From Tethya wilhelma (Eukaryota; Porifera; Demospongiae; Tethyida; Tethyidae): a stretch of 64,000 nucleotides of DNA. This document shows, in pieces, positions 20,613 through 31,889 of this stretch; within the stretch, counting starts at the first letter, position 1, and the number at the start of each line of letters is the position of its first letter. The stretch lies in NCBI GenBank assembly GCA_964030475.1, contig CAXIPT010000001.1, positions 11,747,823 to 11,811,822 of the forward strand, given 5' to 3'. Position numbers and translations under genes: made by a program. The notes under the pieces are model-generated. The model made no database searches. It saw only the letters and a program-made list of their open reading frames with translations, and had not been told where the DNA came from.

Positions 20613-21496
20613 CCATTTGGGCTCAAAACGGTTCACTGGCTTACGATGCCGGGTGGACGATCGAGGTCCAGGATTCTGTTCTGGAGGTGATCCATCCAAT
20701 TCGGGGCCAGTTATGCCTTGGTCAGCATTCGACTCAGGCGACAATTCCAGTGAACTAGGATCTTCACCATTGGTAGACCCATCCGGTTCGACACTAGCAT
20801 GTGTAGGTGGTTCAGTCACAAGAGGTGAAGAAGATGAAGTCAATTCTAGTGGACTGCTAGACGATTCAACATCTCCAGAGGGCAATGTCCGTGTTCATAG
20901 CTGCTCTACATGACACTTCCTCACTCGGCCACTTAACAGCTCTACTTGATAATTGACGGAACCTTCCTTCCTTAACACCACACCTGGTATCCATTTGTCT
21001 CCGCCCAATGGGTTTTTTACCCAAACAGCAGCTCTGGCAGTAAACACTCTCTCTTTAGCACGGCTATCTCTGTAGTTCTTCTGCTTCTCCTGCTTCCTTT
21101 CCACCTGCTCGGGGAGGTCAGGGCGTAACAGATCCATTCATGAACGAGGACGTCTGTTCAACAACAACTCGGCGGGAGAAACTGAAGTGGTGCCCTGGGG
21201 CGTCAGACGGTACGTAAACAATGTGCGAGACACTCTAGTCCGCAAGGTTCCACTCTTACATTTCTTGATTCCTTTCTTTACAATCTGGACGGCTCTCTCC
21301 GCCAGTCCATTGGACGCAGGGTGGTATGGTGCAGTGGTCAAATGTTTCACTCCATTCTTCACGAGAAATTGTTCAAACTCCCCACTTGTAAAACAGGCTC
21401 CATTGTCTGTTACTACTGTTTCTGGAATGCCAAACTGGCAAAACTTGTCTTTCAGCTCTTCAATAACCACTGTCGAAGTGGAGGTCGCAGCAACCA
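20613..21496 (-). pseudogene. Ty3/Gypsy element 2: integrase end
   Basis: Reading from 21496 down: VVTDNGACFTSGEFEQFL (second catalytic Asp), a PYHPASNGLAERAVQIVK block (third catalytic residue, Glu), LFTYRLTPQGTTSVSPAEL, a stop at about 21138-21140, then a KERVFTARAAVWVKNPLGG segment (C-terminal SH3-like domain) and an STRHRKPVNRFEPKW tail. The first catalytic Asp would lie beyond the single N. A stop and a frame change show decay. Confidence 0.85.
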
Positions 21497-21497
21497 N

Positions 21498-22547
21498 GTG
21501 TATTGGACTTGTGGTAACTCTTATTTAGTACATTATTGTAACGCTCCCTACCAGATTGATTTGTGCATTATATTATCTCGTGAATGTCATGTGATATATT
21601 GAGTATGATGTGTGTGTGCTAGCAGCGTGTATCAACAGTACATGCAGTTCGCACAGATCTAGCTAAGAATCCAGAACACCATGTTACCAATTTCAAGTGA
21701 AATGTTAAAAAAAGCTACATCAGAATACAATAAAGAATATTGAAAATAACATTTTAAAAACTATACTATATGTAATTGTTACATGTGTACTTTGTAAAAA
21801 TTGTATTAATAAAATAATGACATTATTGTAAAATTTATTGCATGTTCTTTGTTTGCAAATTTCAAATAAGGAGTCTAACTCATTGTAGGTCAAATCTCAT
21901 TCATATTTTAGGTTATTCTCACTCATTTTAGGTTTTTGAAGTTAACAGGTCTGGGGTCAACTGACAGCAGTGACCTTGATATTGATGATTGTTTGAACAT
22001 TGAGTATGTGCCGAAAGATGGAAGACCAGGTTTTGAAGTGGAAACTCGATCTGATTGTTTTTGGTCACCTGTTGCACATAGAACTAGATTAAAAGCTAAG
22101 AACCTCTCTTCATTATAATTTTTATTTTCGATGTTTGTTTGCCCCCCCCCCTCCCTTGTTGCACCTCTTGGTGGCGTGTTTGATGAGATAATAATAATAA
22201 TAACAAATAAAAGAAAATATTGGAAATGTAATGAGACACAGGAATGGCTAAATCGTAAAAAGAAAGCAAACAAGATAGAATGGCTGTTAGAGTGTGTAAG
22301 GAATTCTTCCTGTATGGGCTGAATTTAACATTGAGTCTCTCATTTTGCCCTCAGGAAGAATTCCTTACACATTCTAACAGCCATTCCATCTTGTTTGCAT
22401 TCTTTTTACGATTTAGCCATTCCTGTGTCTCATTACATTTCCAATGTTTTTTTTACCTGTTTGTTCTCATTTTTCCATAATTCTACAAATCACTTGCTAT
22501 AATGTTATGACAAGAATAAAAAAACATTAAAAATGTAATGAGATACA
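21498..22547. repeat. Duplicated block A, second copy
   Basis: Same content as 12614-13665: the putative LTR, AT-rich tail, the 60-codon frame (21936-22118) and a foldback MITE. It follows a Gypsy fragment here but BEL/Pao pol in the first copy; this contrast coincides with the single N at 21497. Confidence 0.9.
22205..22492. repeat. Foldback MITE copy
   Basis: Identical in structure to 13325-13610, inside duplicated block A. Confidence 0.9.
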
Positions 22548-22812
22548 GGAATGGCCAAATCATAAAAAAGAAAGCAAACAAGTGGAATGATGGTTGTTAA
22601 AGTGTGTGCAGAATCCTTCTATGGGCTGCATGTAATAGTCTTTTTACTGTGTCAAGTCCTTCATTTCGCCCACAGGAAGAATTCTATACACACTTTAACA
22701 GCCATCATTCCACTTGTTTGCTTTCTTTTTTATGATTTGGCCATTCCTGTGTCTCATCACATTTTTAATGTTTTTTTTATTCTTGTTTGCTCTCATTTTT
22801 TTATAATTCTAA
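22501..22812. repeat. Foldback MITE, diverged subfamily copy
   Basis: Directly follows the previous copy. Arms read ATTAAAAATGTAATGAGATACAGGAATGGCC... on the left with complementary GGCCATTCCTGTGTCTCATC on the right, and the stem carries AAGTGGAATGATGGTTGTTA instead of the common AAGATGGAATGGCTGTTA. This marks a distinct subfamily. Confidence 0.85.
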
Positions 22813-23030
22813 TCAGTGAGTTTGTGCCGTGTGTATCACTGAGTGTGTGTGTCCGACTGATTGTGTGACGTTTAATACATGTCCTGCTAGCTTACTAAAT
22901 TTGCAGGACCTGGCATCACTGCAGGCGAAGCACAAAACTTTGTTGCCTTCAGTGCTAAGTTGCTTATTCAATAGTAGCAAGATAGTTATTGAAGAAAGGT
23001 AGAGTTCAGCACTGGTCAGGTAAGCTGTGG
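22813..23030. other. Spacer
   Basis: No gene recognised. Confidence 0.4.
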
Positions 23031-23532
23031 ATTCCAAATAACGCACACTTGCCTATGTGGAAAGGGTCGTCAAGTTGAATTCCCAAGTATTCATAAATAA
23101 TGCATGAGTTTAGAAATTAATGGCGGCCATACGGAAAAGGCGCTTTCTGTCTTGTATCTAGCGATTGGACAAGAGACATGAAAAACCGATGCCAAAAGTG
23201 ACTGAAGACAAAGATACCAAGTTTATTCGTTCAAAAATCAGCTTCTGAAAGTGAGCGGTCTCTGAGAAAAGCCTTGCCAACATAGAAGAATAAGAAGAAG
23301 AAGAAGAAGATGGAGAAAATTGGAGGTTTGGCATAGTTTAGATTAGTACTTTAACGATGGCTTTAAGCCATGTTTTTAAGCTTGTTAGAAAGAGAATGAG
23401 CTAAATAACAGCTTCAGAAGCCTTTTAGTGCCAAGCACTTAGTTTTTGCAGAGTTATTTGCGTGAATATTTGTATTGCGCTAATGGTGCATCCGTGCCAT
23501 TCCTGTGTACCCAGTACTACCGTACTGGGAAT
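23031..23532. mobile_element. ATTCC...GGGAAT repeat, copy 3
   Basis: ATTCCAAATAACGCACACTT start, (GAA)n tract near 23290, and the CCCAGTAC...GTACTGGG end hairpin. It is the first unit of a second dimer. Confidence 0.8.
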
Positions 23533-23597
23533 AATCAAATCATGATTCATCTCCTTAAGAAGAGCAACCAGGTATCACAAAAGAGTTCCTCTTTTGA
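23533..23597. repeat. Dimer linker
   Basis: Contains GATTCATCTCCTTAAGAAGA and CAACCAGGTATCACAAAA, matching the linker at 4635-4714. Confidence 0.75.
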
Positions 23598-24045
23598 ATT
23601 CCAAATAACGCACACTTTTGTGTGTGGAAAGGGTTGTCAATTCGAATTTTCTAGAAGCTAATGAATTATGCATGAGTGTAATTAATGGTGGCCATATGGA
23701 GGAGGCACTTTTCACCTTGTATCTAGCTACTCAATGAGAGGCGCTAAAAACCGATGGCAAAAGCGACTGTCCCGGAAGAAACCAAGTTCATTCATTCAAG
23801 AATCAGCTTCTAAAAGTGAATAGTCTCTGAGAAAAGTTAAGCCAAGATAGAAGAATAAGAAGAAGATGGAGAAATTGGAGGTTTGGCATGTTTGTGTTTG
23901 GATGGTTTTAGGCCATGTTTTGGGGCTCATTAGAAAGAGAAAGAGCCTTTTTGTGCTAAGCGCTCAGTTTTTGCAGTTATTCGCGTGAATATTTGTATTG
24001 CGCTAATGGACCATCAGTGCCATTCCTGTGTACCCAGTACTACCG
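23598..24045. mobile_element. ATTCC...GGGAAT repeat, copy 4 (3' truncated)
   Basis: Starts ATTCCAAATAACGCACACTT; the terminal hairpin stops after CCCAGTACTACCGG, so the last stem arm is missing. Confidence 0.75.
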
Positions 24046-24257
24046 GCGCATATAATTGTGCGCATGCATAGCAGAAATAAAGATAGGAACAAATTTTTAA
24101 TAATTTGATTACAAAATGGCTATAATGATAACAATGATAATTAAATTCTGATACAATTAGCATAAAATGTTACAAAATAAGACTGATGTGAATAATTAAG
24201 TATGAGCCTCAAAATGATAGATTGCTGGTTCATGCATTGTTTTAATGCTCAAACCAT

Positions 24258-24840
24258 AATACGGATATGATGATTGTTGGTACTGATTGTGAGGACTAGC
24301 ATGTTAAAGTACAGACTGGTAATATGCAGGCCAACTTTCACTGTAGAACAAAGTTCATTGTTGATCAAGTTGATGCAGTTCTATAAATTTGATGATTGTT
24401 CCATGGTACTGATTGTGAAGACTGCATGTTGAAGCACAATCAGACTGGTAGCAGGTCGATTTTCAATGTACAGCAAAGTTCATTGTTGATCAAGTTGGTG
24501 CAGTTCTATTGTTGATTCCATATTGTTCCGTAGTATTGATTGTGAGGACTTGCATGTTGAAGTACAACCAGAGGTCGAGTTTTTACCACTACATGTTGAT
24601 GAAGCTGGTGTAGAATCTATAAATTTGATGATTGGATCGTGAGGACTTGTATGTTGAAGTATAATCAGACTGGTGGCAGGTCGACTCCAACTGTACAACA
24701 AAGTTCACTGTTGATGGAGCTAATAGCTATAATTTTGATAATTGTTGGTACTGATTGTGACGACTTGCTTGGTAGCAGGTTGACTTCTACTGTATAGCTA
24801 AGTTCATTGATGAAGTTGGCAGGTGTAGTTCAAGGAGAAT
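24258..24840. repeat. Degenerate minisatellite, unit about 110-130 bp
   Basis: About five imperfect units. Each contains a TGATGATTGTTGGTACTGAT-like start, GTGAGGACTTGCATGTTGAA, AATCAGACTGGTAGCAGGTC and ACAACAAAGTTCATTGTTGA. Lengths vary because of indels. No coding role is seen. Confidence 0.8.
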
Positions 24841-25117
24841 TTCACGTGAATTATCATGTATACAGTTTACTGAATAGAGTTGTTGCTAGAAGATGGTTAG
24901 CTATAATCATAAAGGTTATGAATATTGGGAGTAGAAGCGTGGGCATCAGCTTTATGTTGTGACAATGATGTGTTTTAGTACTAGCTGGCACACTGAGTTA
25001 GAAAAATCATGAAAATGTCCAGATGATGAGTATCAACAAAAAAGCAACCAAAAAACTATTAGCTGTCAATAATTGAACAGCTAAAGTACAGTAATCATTA
25101 AGGATTAAAATCAATGT
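24841..25117. other. Spacer
   Basis: AT-rich; nothing recognised. Confidence 0.4.
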
Positions 25118-25414
25118 TACAAGTATAAAAAACATTGGAAATGTAATGAGACACAGGAATGGCTAAATCGTAAAAAGAACGCAAACAAGATGGAATGGCT
25201 GTTAGAGTGTGTAGAATTTTTCCTATATGGGCTGCATTTAACAATCTCCTTATTGAGTCTCTCATTTTGCCCACAGGAAGAAATCCTTACACTCTAACAG
25301 CCACTCCATCTTGTTTGCGTTCTTTTTACGATTTAGCCATTCCTGTGTCTCAGTTACATTTCCAATGTTTTTTATACTTGTTTGCTCTCATTTTTCCATA
25401 ATTCTACAAATTAC
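25118..25414. repeat. Foldback MITE copy
   Basis: Arms AACATTGGAAATGTAATGAG... and ...CTCAGTTACATTTCCAATGT pair around a GGGCTGCATTTAACAATCTC spacer. Confidence 0.9.
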
Positions 25415-25451
25415 ATTTGAGTTGGTATGAATAGCTAGCTACTGAGCTGGT

Positions 25452-26111
25452 AGTCTGGCAAACCAGCCAGTAAAGGATCTTGAATAAATACTCGGGTCTA
25501 CGTTGGACCAATCTCTCGATTTGGGGCCCGTCGGTAGTTAGTATCATAGATGGCCACCTGAACTGGCTACTCGCTCTGATGATCTCAGGCATGTACGCCA
25601 TCATCTCGGGAATGATATCAGTATGGCGGGTGGCTAGGACCCCCACGTAGATTCCAAAGCACCTCACCCACGTAGCTATATCCGGGATTAGTCGCCGGCT
25701 CGACTTCAACGAATCTGCTGCTTGGATCAAAAGCACATTGGGGGATGGGGATACAGATAGCGAGCCTTTCGGTAGGCTAGCTCGAGCCGGCGGTAGCTCA
25801 CTGAAGTCGATGAACTCCCAGGCTAGGATTCGCTCAACAACTCTCTTTGGGAGTGCCGGGAGCCCGCGGCCCAGCGTAATCTCAGCCGGTTGGTGGAGAC
25901 TGGAAGATAGAACTGATGCCAGTGGATTGTTCTCTGACAGGGATGACAGTACCGCATTCGCGGAGACTGCCGAGCCTGAAATCCCTGCGGCTGCAGACGT
26001 CACTTGTGTGGTTCCCCCTGTTCTAGTGGGCTCGAGTTGGGGGGTTATTGCTCCCGCGAATGACTGCAGGTTGGAGGGAAGGTCTGCTGCTGCCGGCATC
26101 TCGCCCAAGGT
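25452..26111 (-). pseudogene. DIRS-like gag exon 2, partial copy (element 3)
   Basis: Nearly identical to the gag at 31,890-32,906 from GEMPAAADLPSNLQSFAG through IPEMMAYM. It then suffers small deletions and ends near 25452 well before the zinc knuckle. The upper end is exactly the single N at 26112. Confidence 0.85.
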
Positions 26112-26112
26112 N

Positions 26113-26194
26113 GAGTTATTCGCGTGAATATTTGTATTGCGCTAATGGGCCATCTGTGCCATTCCTGTGTACCCAGTACTACCATACTGGGAAT
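26113..26194. mobile_element. ATTCC...GGGAAT repeat, 3' end fragment (copy 5)
   Basis: Begins directly after the single N and ends with CCCAGTACTACCATACTGGGAAT. One stem position is changed relative to other copies. Confidence 0.8.
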
Positions 26195-26499
26195 AGTAGT
26201 GATTGTAAAAATGTAAACAGAGGCTACTTACACATTACATTAGAAATTAAGTACGACTAAAAACTTATACACAATGGTGCACCACAGAATTATTGATTGA
26301 TGCATGATTCAGATAACAATCGTGAAGTATGGGTTAAGCAAAAATAACAAATAAGGTGCGCCATGCTAACAGCAAAAAACAATAAAAAAGAGTTCAGAGT
26401 TCTGAGTTTATTAGCTTTTGTGACTTGTAAATCTCAATCAAAATGACTCAGATTGACTTGGAATGACTCATTGGAACTATTTGGCATGTCTTATGGCTC
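26195..26499. other. Spacer
   Basis: AT-rich; no gene recognised. Confidence 0.4.
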
Positions 26500-26790
26500 A
26501 GTATGGCTTATATTCAGGCGTATAACATCTTATCATGGGCTTACCAGCTTATAGCATGGCTTATTCTGGTTAAAACGTTTCATCACAGGCTTAGCATGGT
26601 ATACTCGGTTTATAACATCTCATCACACACTTAGCATGGCTTACTCAGGCTGTATAACATATCATGACAAGCTTAGCATGGCTTACTTAGGCTTTAAACA
26701 TCTCATCACAGTCTAAGAATGCTTTGCTCACTGACAGGCTTATAATCGGTGTGCTAGGCTCAGCATGGCTTGCTAAACGGTTGCAGTGTT
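26500..26790. repeat. Minisatellite with CTTAGCATGGCTTAC core
   Basis: About five imperfect units of roughly 55-60 bp. Each contains TATAACATCTCATCACAGGC and TTAGCATGGCTTACTCAGGC variants. Non-coding. Confidence 0.75.
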
Positions 26791-26859
26791 ACACATACAT
26801 AGGCTAAATTTTGATTGCAGCTTAAAATTAATAAGTCCAAATGGTTACTATACAGTTGT

Positions 26860-27449
26860 TTATCTGGTTAGTGGTATGGAGCAATATATTGTGTCATGGT
26901 CACTGTAATAGGTATCAAACTTGTTGTAGTACACATGGTCAATCAGTGTCCCTCTGTCAGTGGTTGGGCTAGTCATTAACTGCTTGAAGCCATGATTGGA
27001 CATGACTCTGGAAAGGCCTTGGCTTGGTGTTCCTAACAAGTTGTCATTAAAATCTCCTAGTACAATGGTGGCAATACAAAGGTCTGACAGGTGATTCAAA
27101 AGTTCAGTCAAAGAAGCTATAAGCTGCTGTATTGCTGATGTGGGAGATCTATAGATCAACACAATTATCAAGGGGCTAGTATTAGGTAGCAACACTCTAA
27201 CCATAATGTTATTATTCCATTGGTAGCAAATGGTACCACAGTGTCTGCAGGTCTTAGGGTATTGCTAACACTCATCAACACACCACCTTGGTTATCATGT
27301 GACACTCTGTCAGACCTATACACAACATGGTTAGGGTGTAGCACTGGGAAAGGCTGGGATGGACTTAGCCAAGTCTCACATAAGCACAGTACACTAGCAC
27401 AATTTAACATTCTCAATGTCAACCAACTTGGCAGAAATTGAACAAACAT
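26860..27449 (-). pseudogene. Helentron endonuclease (EEP-type) domain
   Basis: Reading downward: VLCLCETWLSPSQP and YRSDRVSHDNQGGVLM, then, in a second frame, IIVLIYRSPTS, TIVLGDFNDNL (the conserved D-x-N) and a final TYYSDHDTIYCSI (catalytic S-D-H). These are endonuclease/exonuclease/phosphatase motifs. Directly upstream on the same strand is a Pif1-like helicase C-terminus; the helicase-EN order is the hallmark of Helentrons (Helitron2). A frameshift near 27180 splits the domain. Confidence 0.8.
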
Positions 27450-27464
27450 TCAACAATGCAATAG

Positions 27465-28053
27465 TCAAATGGGAGATACACAGTGACACACATTGTAGCT
27501 TTGTAGTAGCTGGTAACACATTTTGAGTAAGTCATCTTGTACATCAGTGCTTTTCTTGATAGCAGAAGCATTAAAGTTCACAATATGTAGCCCTTGCAAT
27601 GATTTCACTCTACTGAATGCTACATAGGTTTGTCCTGCACTGAAAGGGCCTCGCTTTATATCAACAACAATTTCATCTAGAGTCAAGCCTTCTACTTTGT
27701 GGATTGTAGTGGCCCATGCTAATGTCAAAGAGAACTGTTGCCGGGTAATTTTAGAAACACATCTGCCCTTTGCTGGAAACACAACTTCATGCTTTGCTAT
27801 AGGAACAGCGTTAGGGTGTTCACTAAGGTACACACTTTGCTGGAATGCTTGTGAACCAACTCGACCATTGTCAAACTTAACTAGCACAGTTTTGACTTCA
27901 TTACTACTATTGGTGACAATGTATACAACTTCATCCCTGACTCCATTAACAAGGCACCAGCTACTGTATCTGAGGCATTGATACAATACTGTCGGCTCTT
28001 TTGAGCTAAATCATTCAACATGTGTGCGTTGTAACTGTCAACATCCACACAAG
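27465..28053 (-). pseudogene. Helentron Pif1-like helicase, C-terminal motifs
   Basis: From the top: VDVDSYNAHMLNDLAQKSRQ, NASDTVAG, VVYIVTNSSNEVKTVLVKFD, FSLTLAWATTIHKVEGLTLD (motif V) and GQTYVAFSRVKSLQGLHI (motif VI). It completes the helicase motifs missing from Helitron 1, though on the other strand and in another place. The start of the piece is an inversion point at about 28053. Confidence 0.85.
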
Positions 28054-28263
28054 TCTGGATCTCTATGGAAAGATGAGTTCAAGATGGTTGAACTTACTGA
28101 AATAACGTGGCAGAAAATGACTATGTATTTTGTGAACTCTTGTGTAGAGTAAGAACAAATGATTGTACCCCTCAAGACATTGCAATCCTCAGGTCCAGAG
28201 TAACTAAACCAGATAATCCTGATTACCCAAAACTAGTATTGCATGTGTACAGATTGAAATATA
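28054..28263 (+). pseudogene. Inverted helicase segment
   Basis: On the plus strand: LWKDEFKMVELTEI, then after a frame change CELLCRVRTNDCTPQDIAIL and PDYPKLVLHVYRLK. In Pif1-like Helitron helicases these blocks directly precede the VDVD...N-x-x-MLN block found here on the minus strand. The two pieces therefore lie head to head, evidence of a small (about 210 bp) inversion. Confidence 0.8.
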
Positions 28264-28800
28264 ATTTGGCTTAACATACTATCGGGGTCTAGATATAACA
28301 CTCGGCAATGGTGTCTGTATCTTTGGCTGTATGACCAGAGGAGGATTTACGCTGGTCGGGCAGGACCTTAACGAGCTCTGGCCCACATCTACCTTGGGCT
28401 TGTTATAGCAGAGAGGATGGTTCCATAGCTAGGCCAGAGTATACGTCGCGTGCTGCTATATAGCTCAGAGCAAGCATTACGTCATGCACCTTTCTTGTAG
28501 GGGGAATTACCCCCAGAGTTACTACTATCGTGTAACCACCAGCCCATAGCCAGGTGAGTTGAGGAACCTGGCTATTTCCCCCCAAAAGAAAGTCCATAAG
28601 TTTATCATGACGGCTGTGAACGTGTCAGTGATAATGTACAACAGACCCATAGGTATGATTACACGTCCGTGTGGTGACGAGCTTAAATTATCGTATTAAC
28701 TGATAATGATAACACACTTGACCAATGATCTAGTTTACTGTCTCCGTTCATACTTCTAGATGTGGTTTCCAATGTCACGGTGTGGCCCCAGAGCTGGTTC
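28264..28800 (-). mobile_element. DIRS-like element 1: 3' tail
   Basis: Sequence downstream of the tyrosine recombinase. A short open frame (28403-28597) is present but has no known domain. It should contain the 3' inverted repeat and internal complementary region of a DIRS element; I could not match them to the 5' end by eye. Confidence 0.4.
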
Positions 28801-29819
28801 CTGCCCTCCTTGAAAGTAGCCGTGACATACTTGCCAGCTTGTCTCTGGTAGGCCTTACTCCTCCATCAGCCCAGCATCTTGATGGTGGCTTCATTCAGCC
28901 CGCACATAGCTGCTGTGGTCGCTGCTCCTATCCTGAAGCTATGGCCTGCGTACTTGGACTCGTCCAGACCCGCTTTCTGAAGCGATCGTCTCAACCATGA
29001 AACCAATCGTTCCCTAGATAGGGCCGTTCTGTCCTCGCATCGGAATAACGGACCCAGATCCCCCCCACGTCTGGAGAGAAAAGCTAGCAGAGCTGCTACT
29101 GGACAAAGGTCATCTGACGTTTTCCCAATGTAAACATCTACTCCGATCCTGAACGGATCTGTCTTCGATGCTTTGAGGTGGATCTTCACCATGGATGGTG
29201 CTTCAAGCGAGTCAATTGCTACGTCCTGGAAGGACAGATGTTTACCGGAGTCAAAGGGTTCCCCCCCAGAAACTGTCAGCTCCCCTGCTCTGAAGAAGCC
29301 GAAAAAGCCCACCGTGCATACGGCCCATAGCAAGACCGTGTTGTATTCACCAGCTCTGGAGTGTAGAACTGCCCGTAACTTACGCAAGATAGGTGGAGTG
29401 ATCGGGAGCCGTTCTCTACGCGAGGGTCCGTTCCTAGCTCTCACTGACTTGATACCCTTGGTTACCTGTTCTAAAGTCACCATGTCTTTGATAGCTGGAT
29501 CCCCGAGACCTTGTCGGATCTGATGAAAACGAATTGCTGACAGGTAACCCTTTATTGCCTGGTGTGCCCGGCCCTGATCGGCCAGGTATGATGCAAATTT
29601 ACATAATAATGTTTCACATACAGGGTATGGAGTACAAGCACATAGATTACAAAACTCAACGTATCTGGAGTGGCCAGCAGCATAACACCTGAGGGTCGAC
29701 TTGGAGACTGATTGTGTCATGTAGAATTGCACAGACTCATCCAGTCTGTGTCCGTCCACTCGGGCTTGTTGTGTAGTAGGAGAGAGTACTGCTGGTGGGA
29801 GAGTTGTAGGTTGAGGCAA
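28801..29819 (-). pseudogene. DIRS-like element 1: tyrosine recombinase
   Basis: About 317 codons from 29819 to 28866. SKSTLRCYAAGHSRYVEFC starts the N-terminal helical domain. Catalytic blocks are GFFRAGELT (first Arg), LKASKTD (Lys), and GHSFRIGAAT (H-x-x-R). TGA at 28863-28865 sits right after KMLG, where most relatives have Arg (a CGA-to-TGA change is likely), and WRSKAYQ follows with the region of the catalytic Tyr. Tyrosine recombinases integrate DIRS circular DNA, so DIRS elements have no integrase. The nonsense codon makes this copy inactive. Confidence 0.9.
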
Positions 29820-30180
29820 GGCCGACGGCAGAATCTGTCAGAATAGAGTAAGGTTATCACGAGACAATGCATCAGCTGCTGAGTTGTGGCCCCCCTTTAC
29901 ATGGGCTGCTGTTAGTTTGAACTGGAACCGAGCTGAGATGAAGTGTAGACAACGAAGCAGGTGGGAGAGCTGTTGGTCCCGGCATTAATCACTGCTACTA
30001 CTGCTGCATTGTCATACATTGCTCTGACCACCTGTTGGCTCCAATTTTTGCCCCACACCACCACTATCGGAATCAGCTCTTTTACAGCAATGTGTGTGGA
30101 GGCTAAGGATGGTGGCCACTCCAACTGGAACCAGCGTGAGTCCCAGTATGCCCCACAGCCCCAGTTACCAGAAGCAGTAC
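29820..30180 (-). pseudogene. DIRS-like element 1: RNase H region
   Basis: From about 30180 downward a frame shifted from RT gives SGNWGCGAYW, then AVKELIPIVVVWGKNW and VRAMYDNAAVVAVINAGT (the D-N-x-A block with a catalytic Asp). The frame breaks again near 29912. RNase H removes RNA from the cDNA hybrid. Confidence 0.7.
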
Positions 30181-31350
30181 CACTCCCGGATTGATAGACT
30201 TACGATCCCAAATAAAGGCCACTCCATTCCAGGACTGGAGAAAGCAATGCCACCACTCTAAGTCCGAGCGAAACGCTTGGTTTAACCTGATGCGATGATG
30301 CAGTTGCTTAACTACTGTGGATAGCCGGATCATCTGGCTGAGGAAGATCCTACCCGGCTCTACTACCTTGCAGGCGTGACTCAGTAAACCAATCAGTGAT
30401 AGGAGCTCTCTCTTTGTACAACACTTGCGTCCCCTCCATTCTTTAATCGTCCGAGTTATCCTATCTAGTTTCTCAGCTGGGAGACGCATCTCCATCTTGA
30501 CCGAGTCCAGCTCAATCACCAGGAAGATGATAACAGTTGAGGGGTCAGTACACTTCTCGACCGCCACCGGAATTCCCAGTAACTGACAAACATGGCGAAT
30601 TAATTCTATATTTCTGTGGCACTCATCTGTCCCTGGGTGACCTGCAGTGTCCAGATAGTGGTACACTACCGCTACCCCTTTGTTCTTGATCACCCATTCG
30701 AGGGCATCCGCCACCGAATTAAAGATCTTGGGAGCTGAACGAAGGCCAAAGGGTAGAGTCGTGTCCACAAACAGCTTCGCTCCCCATCGCATACCCAGCA
30801 GTGGACGGTCAGCAGGGTGAACCGGGATAAGGCGATATGCACTCTTAATGTCCATCTTGGCTAGCATACTACCCCTGCCCATCTTAAGAATTTCTTTTGC
30901 CACATCGTCCACTGAGGTGTAAGAAAGTGAGCATAGTTCTTTGTCGATCCCATCATTAACACTTTCCCCCTCAGGGCTGGATAAGTCCACTATTAGCCGC
31001 CACTTGCCCGGTGAGGAGCGTTTCGGGATCACCCCAAAGGGGCTCACTTGCAGCCCTAGCAGACCGGTTGCATCTTCCACTTGGGCAATCCTGCACTCTT
31101 TCAGCTCTTTGTCCAAGTACTCGTCCACCACCGCCGCATTCTCAATTGCCGATAGCATGTTCCTGTGAGCTGGGCGGCATGTATGGCGGGAGTAGTCGAA
31201 GCCGATACGGAACCCCTCTGTCATTCCTCTCAGTAGGTACTCCACAAATTGTCTGTCCGGATGGTCCGCTAGGGCATCCTTTCATGCATCTGTTGCCAGT
31301 GGAGTAGTAATGATACTCAGTTCTTGCGGCAGAGAGAGGTGTGAACTTGG
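30103..31350 (-). pseudogene. DIRS-like element 1: reverse transcriptase
   Basis: A 380-codon frame (31245-30103) plus an upstream part in another frame. Blocks: GVIPKRSSPGKWRLIVDLSS, KMDIKSAYRLIPVHP (first catalytic Asp), FGLRSAPKIFNSVADALEW, and VVYHYLDTAGHPG. The usual Y-L-D-D is read Y-L-D-T here, so the second aspartate of the pair is missing, apparently by a small in-frame loss. That predicts no polymerase activity. Confidence 0.9.
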
Positions 31351-31889
31351 AATGCATTGGTCAAAAGCCATCAGGTGGCTCCTGTAACTGTCCCAGTGAG
31401 CCTGAAGGATAGTATGGACAGGCAGTTAGTTTCTGAACAGTAACAAGTTGTCATGCCCCCCCCAAAGTAGAGTTATCTCATATACATGCACTCGTACTGA
31501 CGCTGGCGGCGTATTACTATCGCAGCCCCACCCCCTTTTTTTTTTTTTTTTTTTGCTTCGATCCCTCGTGCGCATGCTACACGCTAGTTGAGGAGGGCGT
31601 GACCCTCAATGAGGGGAGTGGCTGGCTACAACCCTTGACCTTTCCTGGACAGGCCCACTAAACTATCGGACTGCCCCCCGCGCAGGATCTAAGAGTACTA
31701 CAGTTCTCACAATAACTTGACACAATGTTTTGGTAAATCCTATCAACCTGAATACAGAACTGAACTGTTCAGGAACACCATAGACACATATATGCAAGAG
31801 TAATATATACTAGGCAGCCCGGCCAGCCGGGTAACTCAATAGGCCTCAGTAACAGTCATGACTTGCACCCCTCTCTGCTCAGCTGCATA
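31351..31889 (-). other. DIRS gag-pol junction, decayed
   Basis: Contains a T-run of about 18 bases at 31537-31555 and no intact frame. By position it should hold the start of pol. Confidence 0.5.

Noticed and set aside
20617..20913. Plus-strand 98-codon frame opposite the Gypsy integrase tail
   Set aside because: It is the complement of a better-supported minus-strand frame and has no domain.
29173..29523. Plus-strand 116-codon frame inside the DIRS recombinase
   Set aside because: Shadow of the minus-strand recombinase; no motif of its own.
31537..31555. T-run as a possible retroposed poly-A tail on the minus strand
   Set aside because: No LINE or SINE body or target duplication is seen next to it.
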